DNA of 18,414 nt from assembly GCA_017577575.1 (NCBI GenBank), contig PKRG01000031.1, positions 1 through 18,414 on the forward strand, given 5' to 3'. The position numbers were made by a program, and so were the translations under genes. Under the pieces are notes generated by a model that saw only the letters and a program-made list of their open reading frames with translations, ran no database searches and was not told where the DNA came from. The first letter of the stretch is position 1. Each line of letters starts with the position of its first letter. Positions 13,365 to 18,414 of this stretch are shown here, one piece after another. The stretch comes from Acidimicrobiia bacterium (GTDB taxonomy: Bacteria > Actinomycetota > Acidimicrobiia > Spongiisociales > ZC4RG35).

Positions 13365-14201
13365 CGCCACCAGCGCGGCCAGCTGGTCGGCGACCTTGCC
13401 GTCGACCGGCTCCAGCGGCAGGCGGGGATAGCCCGGACGCAACCCGACGGCGGCGGCGGCGGCCTTCACCCCCGGGACGCCGTGTCGCTCCACCGCAGCC
13501 GACAGGGCCGACAGCCGGCTCTGGAGGTCCCGGTCGGGAGCCTTCTCCACCACGTCGAGGACGAGTCGGGGGGCGTAGTTCACCGAGCCGGTGATGACGC
13601 CGTAGCAGCCGACCGTGAGCGCGGCGGTGGCGGCGGCGGAAGCGCCGGAGAAGAGGAGGAAGTCGTCGGGGGTGGCGTCGACTATCGCCTGGAGGCGCAC
13701 CACGTCGCCGGAGGAGTCCTTCATGCCCACGACGTTGTCGTGTTCGGCCAGCTCGGCGACGAACTCGATCGGCAGCGAATAGGCGGTGTTGGGCGGGACC
13801 GAGTACAGGTACACCGGCAGGGGAGAGCTGTCGGCGACGTGGCGGAAGAAGGTCAGCACGGCCTGCTGGCGGCCCCGGGTGAGGGTGGTGGGGGTCATCA
13901 CCAGCACCGAGTCGGCTTCGCGGGCGTCCTCTAGCTGGCGCTGGGCCTCCCGCACCGACTCGGCCATGATGCCGACCATCACGTGGGCGTTGGGGGCGTT
14001 GTCGCGGGTGACTTCGACGAGAGCGGCACGCTCGCCCGGCTCGAGGTAGGGGCCCTCGCCGTTGGACCCGGCGACGACGAAGCCCTGGATACCCTCGGCG
14101 ACGAGAAAGCGGACGTTCTGGCCGTGGGCGTCGAGGTCTAGCTCCCCGCGCTCGTCGAACGGGGTGAGGATGGCGGGCATGACGCGAGGTGGCAGTGTCA
14201 T
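13356..14201 (-). CDS. Dihydrodipicolinate synthase-family aldolase, 4-hydroxy-2-oxoglutarate aldolase-like
   Basis: This 281-aa (beta/alpha)8-barrel lyase of the DapA/NanA family is presumably cytosolic. Key features are VVAGSNGEGPYL (42-53; the family's GTTGE loop, here GSNGE), VYLYSVPPNTAYSLP (130-144, catalytic Tyr133), NVVGMKDSSGDVVRL (156-170, Schiff-base Lys161), LLFSGASAAATAAL and HGVPGVKAA near the C-terminus. The GSNGE loop, the YSVPxNT motif and GMKDSxGD resemble animal mitochondrial HOGA1, which splits 4-hydroxy-2-oxoglutarate into pyruvate and glyoxylate, more than lysine-pathway DapA, where GTTGE and YNVPxRT are usual. I infer a pyruvate-forming aldolase; a different keto-acid substrate is possible. 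A TAGCCT box ends 6 nt before the ATG, so it is probably leaderless and transcribed independently of the tad genes upstream. Confidence 0.85.
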   Translation of the reverse strand: MTLPPRVMPAILTPFDERGELDLDAHGQNVRFLVAEGIQGFVVAGSNGEGPYLEPGERAALVEVTRDNAPNAHVMVGIMAESVREAQRQLEDAREADSVLVMTPTTLTRGRQQAVLTFFRHVADSSPLPVYLYSVPPNTAYSLPIEFVAELAEHDNVVGMKDSSGDVVRLQAIVDATPDDFLLFSGASAAATAALTVGCYGVITGSVNYAPRLVLDVVEKAPDRDLQSRLSALSAAVERHGVPGVKAAAAAVGLRPGYPRLPLEPVDGKVADQLAALVAVA

Positions 14202-14207
14202 GCCGTA

Positions 14208-14213
14208 AGGCTA
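14208..14213 (-). promoter_or_regulatory. -10 box (TAGCCT) of the HOGA-like aldolase gene, leaderless
   Basis: TAGCCT on the minus strand is separated by 6 nt from the ATG at 14201. It lies in the 29-nt gap after the TadG-like gene, so the aldolase does not depend on the pilus operon. Confidence 0.55.
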
Positions 14214-14230
14214 CTGGTCGTCCGGCAGGC

Positions 14231-15394
14231 CTACTCCTCGAACTCGAGTTCGAACTCCGGGTTACCGCCTGTTACATCCTTCCACTGGATGACATAGTCC
14301 GAGCCGGACAGCTCTATCCCGAACCCAACGATGGCTCCGTCGCTCGTGGCTCCTGAGCTCATGGAAAAGGTTATGAGGCCGCGAGGTGCATAGACCAGGC
14401 CTTCGAAGCGCGCAGCGCCTCTCCAGTGAATTGCCTGGTTCGCGCACGACGCAGGGTCGCGATAGTTGGAGTAGACGGCCACGCCGCTGGAATGGTAAGC
14501 CAAGACCTCCGAACCCGGCTGAATGGCGATTGGCCCTGGTGACACAAAAGTCGCCCGGTGTCCAGGCGCCATTTCGACGTAGATGTTCTGGATCTGGGTT
14601 CGCGCAAAGAAGACGCCTGAGTGATTTATGCGGCCTGCACCGTCGCGATAAGGATCTAGATCCTTATCTTTCATAACATCGAACAAGTAGTAATCTGGTT
14701 GCCCGCTATTCTGAGCCGGCTCGAATTGCGTGAAGTCAATCTGATGAGGTTCAGGCTGAGGGTCTTTCTTCTCGGGATCGGGGCCCGGAAAGTCGGCGCC
14801 TTTGATTTTTGAGGTCCCTACGTAGGTTACAAGGTCGTGGAATATCGATTTGTCGGCCGTGTTGCCGTTGATGTTCAGGTCTCCGTTGCTGTGTACAAGG
14901 CCGTGAACCTGGATCTTCTTACCGTTGAAGTCCAGCTCCATGGTTGTGCAAGAGGGAGGGCCATCCGCAAATAGTGCGTATCCGCCGCCCCACGCTTTCT
15001 TACGGCAGTCCGCAACGGCTCTCGATTCAACAGACACCGACTCCGCCCCAATGGAGGCGCCAAACTCGGTTTGGTTCGTTGAGCGGATCACTACTTCGTA
15101 TTTCGCTTGGGATCCACCGAGTCTGCGAACTGTGACTTCGATCTCCGGATCGGAGTCGTCGTAGCCGTTATTGGCCGCGGCCTGACGGCCGGCTTCCACG
15201 GCCGCCGCCTCACCTTTTGCGTTGCAGGCGGCCCAGGCTGCGGCGAGTGCGGCGTGGTCGGCCGCTCCTTGAGTCGACCGGCGTTCGTTGTAGGCAACCC
15301 CGCCGTCGATCGCGAGTGCCGCAATCCCCATCAGGAGGAAGAGGCAGATCGCAATGGTGATCAGGACTGCTCCCTTGTCGTGTCTATCGCGCAT
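14231..15394 (-). CDS. TadG-like pilus-locus protein with a large extracytoplasmic C-terminal domain
   Basis: The product is 387 aa from the ATG at 15394, which has AAAGG 5 nt upstream. The alternative ATG at 15409, overlapping the previous stop as TAATG, adds five residues. The N-terminus is Tad-like: DKGAVLITIAICLFLLMGIAALAIDGG (6-32) is one membrane anchor, followed by AYNERRSTQGAADHAALAAA, the conserved TadG helix. After about residue 135 the protein is beta-rich with repeating small residues (GLVHSNGDLNINGN, 165-178; SPGPIAIQPGSEVLAYHSSGVAVYSN, 285-310). It suggests a bactofilin-like or beta-helical surface domain seen fused to some TadG proteins (inference). No pseudopilin Glu at +5. 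The codons contain clearly more A/T than those of neighbouring genes, and a 22-bp perfect palindrome lies inside. It is last in a TadE-TadE-TadG cassette. Confidence 0.82.
   Translation of the reverse strand: MRDRHDKGAVLITIAICLFLLMGIAALAIDGGVAYNERRSTQGAADHAALAAAWAACNAKGEAAAVEAGRQAAANNGYDDSDPEIEVTVRRLGGSQAKYEVVIRSTNQTEFGASIGAESVSVESRAVADCRKKAWGGGYALFADGPPSCTTMELDFNGKKIQVHGLVHSNGDLNINGNTADKSIFHDLVTYVGTSKIKGADFPGPDPEKKDPQPEPHQIDFTQFEPAQNSGQPDYYLFDVMKDKDLDPYRDGAGRINHSGVFFARTQIQNIYVEMAPGHRATFVSPGPIAIQPGSEVLAYHSSGVAVYSNYRDPASCANQAIHWRGAARFEGLVYAPRGLITFSMSSGATSDGAIVGFGIELSGSDYVIQWKDVTGGNPEFELEFEE
14647..14668. repeat. 22-bp perfect palindrome inside the TadG-like gene
   Basis: Two 11-nt arms, GATAAGGATCT and AGATCCTTATC, meet with no loop. 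It encodes the KDKDLDPY stretch of the protein and is strikingly A/T-rich for this window. It may simply follow from the amino acid sequence. Confidence 0.7.
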
Positions 15395-15408
15395 TCCGAC
15401 CTTTCTCA

Positions 15409-15822
15409 TTAGGTGAGGCACTCTCCGATGAACACCTCGCCGATGAACGTGCGTGATAGGTCGATCGAACCGCCGAGCATTTGTCCGACGATGGGAGTGA
15501 TCAGATCGACAGTGTGAGTAACGGTGATGGCGATCTCTTTGCCGCCGGTTGGGGAGCCGGCGGGACACGTGACCGCTACGTTCGATGGGTCCAGCTTCGG
15601 ATAGTCGACCGACTCCACGACACGCTCTGCGATCGCCGTGGCGTCCGAGGGCTCGAAGGATCCGTAGATCGCCCCTTCTTGTGCGGCGTCCTGAAGGCTG
15701 ACGTAGGTGAAGAGCGCCCGACCGAGGTCGGCGATGCCACAGGAGAGAAGGACCAAGAGGATGGTGGCAATGGCCATCTCGACCGCGGCTGCACCTCGGT
15801 CGCTGAACCGTCGATCACCCAC
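15409..15822 (-). CDS. TadE-like pseudopilin
   Basis: The GTG start at 15822 has AAGGGG 7 nt upstream and overlaps the end of the preceding tadE-like gene by 8 nt, giving 137 aa. DRGAAAVEMAIATILLVLLSCGIADLGRALF (8-38) is the TadE signature: a prepilin-type cleavage site after Gly10, Glu15 at +5, and one hydrophobic helix. AQEGAIYGS follows, as in the family's conserved 'AREGARYA' segment. The C-terminal 90 residues are extracytoplasmic, with two Cys (CPAG and the near-terminal GECLT) that could form a disulfide. TadE proteins are processed by a TadV-type prepilin peptidase and assist Flp pilus assembly. The stop overlaps the alternative TadG start (TAATG), so these genes are one operon. Confidence 0.85.
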   Translation of the reverse strand: MGDRRFSDRGAAAVEMAIATILLVLLSCGIADLGRALFTYVSLQDAAQEGAIYGSFEPSDATAIAERVVESVDYPKLDPSNVAVTCPAGSPTGGKEIAITVTHTVDLITPIVGQMLGGSIDLSRTFIGEVFIGECLT

Positions 15823-16327
15823 CAACGACCCCTTTGAAGACTGTGCGCTTCTGCTCCGATTCCACATTCAGCGTCCCGAGGATGTTGGAGATGAGCGGAA
15901 TCGGTGATGAGAACTCGGTGGACACGCGGACGATCACCCGGTGGCCTGAAGTGACGGTGTCTGTAGCGGGGTTGCCGGCATCACACGTATGGAACATCGA
16001 GGGCGCGTCGGGCCCGGTATCCCAACCGATGAAAATGTCGGAATCGTCGAGGTCGACGAGGACTGACTTGGCTTTCGCTGCTTCCTTGATGCCAGCGCAG
16101 TCGGCGTAGCGGGGCACCCCTGGCGTGAAAGGGCTTTCGCTAACGGCCACGGCGTACCTCGCCCCTTCCCTGGCGGCAGCCGAGACGCTGGTGTAGGTGG
16201 CGATGAGGCGACCGATCTCGATCACGCCGAACAACAACAAGAACAAGAGCGGCGCGACGACCGCGAACTCCACCACCGTCGCCCCGCGTTCGGGCGCGGT
16301 TGACCGCCTAGATCCGGACCCTTTCAT
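15815..16327 (-). CDS. TadE-like pseudopilin
   Basis: This 170-aa protein starts at the ATG at 16327 with AGGTG 5 nt upstream. ERGATVVEFAVVAPLLFLLLFGVIEIGRLIATYTSVSAAAREGARYAV (13-60) is a textbook TadE N-terminus: cleavage after Gly15, Glu20 at +5, one helix, then the AREGARYA block. The extracytoplasmic remainder has two Cys (YADCAGIK and FHTCDAG) and ends in beta-rich sequence (VIVRVSTEFSSPIPLISNILG). The gene is first in the second cassette and follows a 258-bp gap that presumably contains its promoter. The reading frame is open for 46 more codons upstream, but those are basic and unconserved in character, so I did not use them. The assignment to the TadE family is secure; the exact role in the pilus is not. 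Confidence 0.87.
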   Translation of the reverse strand: MKGSGSRRSTAPERGATVVEFAVVAPLLFLLLFGVIEIGRLIATYTSVSAAAREGARYAVAVSESPFTPGVPRYADCAGIKEAAKAKSVLVDLDDSDIFIGWDTGPDAPSMFHTCDAGNPATDTVTSGHRVIVRVSTEFSSPIPLISNILGTLNVESEQKRTVFKGVVGG

Positions 16328-16585
16328 CTCGCACCTAGGTCTCCGGCCGAGCCGGGTTGTTACTCGGTTCTTCGTCGAATGGTTCGGTCGACCCACGGCT
16401 GAACTCCTGGAAGCCGGGTCTGCCACCGCGCGTTGGGATGAGACAGCTGAAGCAAGCGGATGCAAAGTGCCCCACCCAGCCGCTAGGCAGATTTCCTGAC
16501 GCCTCCCGATCGGATGCCTTACACCGTCATGATCGATGCCAGAGAAGGTTTCGCTACGGGACTATGGTCCGGATTGGCTACGGCC
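16328..16585. other. 258-bp gap between the two tad cassettes; no clear gene or site
   Basis: No convincing coding frame, -10/-35 pair or terminator was found here. Only short weak hairpins occur (for example GGAC-N4-GTCC near 16564-16575). A promoter for the second cassette is expected here but I could not place it. Confidence 0.5.
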
Positions 16586-17962
16586 TCAGCCGCTCAGGGC
16601 AAAGTCGAAAAAGACCGTGAACTCTCGGCCACTACCGTCGGTCACCGTCTTGCACTTCTCGGACCCGAGGATGCCGGTTTTGGGGAGAGCGTCGCAGGAC
16701 AACACGATGAGGCTGGCTGAGGTTGCTTTCTGGCTGCTGGTACCTCGCCGTCCAGGGTCGTGGCGGCACCAGCCTTCGGCCTCGTCCATGTCGAACACCG
16801 GATCGCACGTGTCCGTGGCAGGGTCGAAGCGGGTCCAGATCGAGTCGAGGTAGGCGGGGGCGAACCCAAGGATGTGGCCATCTCCGTCGAGGAGCGGCAC
16901 CAGCACCAGCCTGGGGCTCTCGTAGATCGTCGGGGTGAACAGCTCGCTCGGCGGGTTGGCCAGGCAGGCTCGCATGTCGGCCCGCGCGGCCTCGAGAGCC
17001 GGGACCTGTGCCGGATCGTCGATCGACTCGGGGCCGCTCCGCGCATCGAAGCACGGTCCCGTGGCGATGGACGGGCTGATGAACGTCCACAGCGGGGTGT
17101 TGTCGATCGGGTCGCCGGCGACGACTGCGCCGTTTCCCGGAGCCCGGAGGCGGCCCTCGACCAGCCCTTCCTCGAGCGAGGACACCGAGAACTCCGTGAG
17201 TCCGACCACGGTGTTCTCGAAGGGCTCCTGGTTGGGCCCACAGAGGAACCGTTCGTCTCCCGCATACCGGCCGAGGACCTGGGTGAACCCGTCTCTCATG
17301 GCGTCGGTGATCGAAGCCGCGTTGCACCCACCGGGGTCGAAAGCAAGGGCGATGTCGGACACAGACGGACAGTGCTCGGCCGGATCGGCCGACGGTTCGG
17401 TCGCGGTGGGCAAACACACCGTGTCTCCACTCTCGGTGTCGGCAGGCAGACCCGCCGGGAACAGATCGACTTCCAGTGTGGGAGCGATCTCGATTTCGGC
17501 TACCGCCGACGTCTCCAGAGCCTCGACGCCGAGAACCCGACCGAAGGTCGTCTGGGTCTCACGATCGGGGAGCCTCACACGCAGTCGAGCGAAACGACGA
17601 GTCGTCTCGTGGCCGAAGCTGATGCAGCGCGTCGGGGGGTCGAGACCCAGGTCAGCAGCCGTCTCGTCGAGAGGCTGATCGTCGGCACACGAGGCCCAGT
17701 CGCTCTTGGGCACCGGTTGGACGAGATTGGTGTCGACGTACTCGAGGATCTCGTCCACGGCGTCCTGGGCGCTGCCTCCGAGAACGAACTCGACGCCGAC
17801 GGCGAGGACGGCGGCGTCGACCGCGCTCTGATCGAGTCGCTGCTCGTTTCGGGCAGCACTGATGTCGACGGCGAAAGCGGCGAAGCCCAACAGGACCAGC
17901 ATCGCACTGGCGACGATGATGGCGGTGGCGCCTCGTTCGCTGTCGATCGGCCGCCTCAGCAT
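16586..17962 (-). CDS. TadG-like protein with a 12-cysteine extracytoplasmic domain
   Basis: This 458-aa protein starts at ATG 17962, which overlaps the stop of the upstream tadE-like gene by 7 nt (ATGCTGA), indicating translational coupling. The N-terminus SERGATAIIVASAMLVLLGFAAFAVDISAARNEQRLDQSAVDAAVLAVG (8-56) is the Tad/TadG anchor with its conserved helix after the membrane segment. It lacks the Glu at +5 that TadE pseudopilins have. The remaining 400 residues are outside the membrane and contain twelve Cys and many acidic residues, with no enzyme motif that I recognise. The even number of Cys suggests disulfides and an exported location (inference). TadG-type proteins are thought to help anchor or assemble Flp pili at the cell envelope. 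Stop and start are well defined, and codon use matches the GC-rich neighbours. Confidence 0.82.
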   Translation of the reverse strand: MLRRPIDSERGATAIIVASAMLVLLGFAAFAVDISAARNEQRLDQSAVDAAVLAVGVEFVLGGSAQDAVDEILEYVDTNLVQPVPKSDWASCADDQPLDETAADLGLDPPTRCISFGHETTRRFARLRVRLPDRETQTTFGRVLGVEALETSAVAEIEIAPTLEVDLFPAGLPADTESGDTVCLPTATEPSADPAEHCPSVSDIALAFDPGGCNAASITDAMRDGFTQVLGRYAGDERFLCGPNQEPFENTVVGLTEFSVSSLEEGLVEGRLRAPGNGAVVAGDPIDNTPLWTFISPSIATGPCFDARSGPESIDDPAQVPALEAARADMRACLANPPSELFTPTIYESPRLVLVPLLDGDGHILGFAPAYLDSIWTRFDPATDTCDPVFDMDEAEGWCRHDPGRRGTSSQKATSASLIVLSCDALPKTGILGSEKCKTVTDGSGREFTVFFDFALSG

Positions 17963-18387
17963 GAGAAGGTGACGACTCCCCAGTCGTTCTCCTGTTCGAG
18001 TCGGGCGGTGGCCGTGTGCTCGAGAGTCATGCTGGCGGGGAAAGCCCAATCGAGGACGCCTGTCAGAGTGTCCGCGGGCATGGACACCGTGACGGTGGCG
18101 TCGTCGCCGACCTCGCCATCGCCAGTATCCACCAGGACGGTGACGCTTCCGGAGGCGACATCCAGGCGCGAGCACGCCCTCCCCGGGTCTTTCTCGCCGA
18201 CTGCGACGAGTCGGGCGATCTCCGCCGCTCCGTGGCGGACGTCGAGGTTCTGGGTGAACAGCCACCCGACCTCGATGATGCCGCAGAGGAGGAGGATCAG
18301 AAGGGGAACGAGGAAGGCGAACTCAACGACACTCGCGCCCGCATCGGCCGGAAAACATCTCTGTTGTCGTGTCTCGCCCCGCCCCAT
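17956..18387 (-). CDS. TadE-like pseudopilin
   Basis: This is 143 aa from an ATG at 18387. The frame is open to the window edge, so an earlier start outside the window cannot be excluded, although an AGGGA sequence lies about 7 nt upstream of this ATG. DAGASVVEFAFLVPLLILLLCGIIEVGWLF (15-44) is the TadE N-terminus, with cleavage after Gly17 and Glu22 at +5. Then comes RHGAAEIARLVAVGEKDPG in place of the usual AREGARYA block. The extracytoplasmic part is beta-rich (SVTVLVDTGDG, ATVTVSMPAD) and ends in a C-terminal Cys. It is the first visible gene of a TadE-TadG pair, and other tad genes (tadA, tadB/C, flp, tadV) probably lie beyond the right edge. Confidence 0.83.
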   Translation of the reverse strand: MGRGETRQQRCFPADAGASVVEFAFLVPLLILLLCGIIEVGWLFTQNLDVRHGAAEIARLVAVGEKDPGRACSRLDVASGSVTVLVDTGDGEVGDDATVTVSMPADTLTGVLDWAFPASMTLEHTATARLEQENDWGVVTFSC

Positions 18388-18414
18388 CCACCGTTCCCTC
18401 TCGAGCCACTGCGC

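Noticed and set aside
16328..16585. Possible GEMM (c-di-GMP) riboswitch or small RNA upstream of the second tad cassette
   Set aside because: The conserved GEMM blocks were not found; only weak short hairpins are present.

Overview
The window is GC-rich DNA from a bacterium that is very probably an actinobacterium, possibly of the Acidimicrobiia type. The class is a guess. Support comes from the strong G/C third-position bias, TANNNT -10 boxes placed to give leaderless mRNAs, a mycothiol-dependent-isomerase-like (DinB/MDMPI) protein, and a c-di-AMP riboswitch of the ydaO/yuaA class. I see no tRNA, rRNA, CRISPR array, insertion sequence or phage gene. Most of the window is housekeeping chromosome. 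It ends in a Tad/Flp-type surface pilus region.

Layout. Positions 1-316 (-) hold the start of a lipoprotein with a COG4315-type repeat. Positions 383-1962 (-) hold a two-gene sulfur-handling operon: a single-domain rhodanese translationally coupled to a metallo-beta-lactamase/double-rhodanese fusion. Positions 2040-4156 (+) are purN-purH, with overlapping stop and start. Then come a TM-helix-repeat (mechanosensitive-channel-like) membrane protein (4222-5028, +) and folD (5060-5905, +). PurN, PurH and FolD join purine synthesis to one-carbon folate metabolism. A small three-helix membrane protein (5906-6286, -) is divergent from icd (6386-7588, +).

Positions 7605-9725 (-) encode a CPA2/Kef-type cation:proton antiporter fused to two universal-stress-protein domains. 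Its 5' leader (about 9744-9860) is a c-di-AMP riboswitch preceded by a TATGAT -10 box. A 58-aa membrane protein that is easy to overlook (9906-10082, -) lies just upstream. Next are mdh (10174-11160, +) and an HU-family DNA-binding protein (11245-11517, +), which ends at a strong terminator shared with a convergent MDMPI/DinB-like protein (11575-12297, -). A small membrane protein gene (12419-12888, +) is interrupted by an apparent 1-nt deletion in a G run. It is followed by an SCP2-like protein (12890-13276, -) and a dihydrodipicolinate-synthase-family aldolase that resembles 4-hydroxy-2-oxoglutarate aldolase (13356-14201, -).

Positions 14231-18387 (-) carry five Tad-locus minor-pilin/anchor genes in two cassettes, TadE-TadG and TadE-TadE-TadG, separated by a 258-bp gap. 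The distal TadG-like gene uses noticeably more A/T than its surroundings.

The most interesting points are the riboswitch on an antiporter-USP fusion, where a K+/osmotic second messenger controls a cation transporter, and the repeated leaderless promoter architecture: seven genes have a TANNNT box 6-9 nt before the start codon. The frameshifted membrane gene and the double Tad pseudopilin cassette follow.
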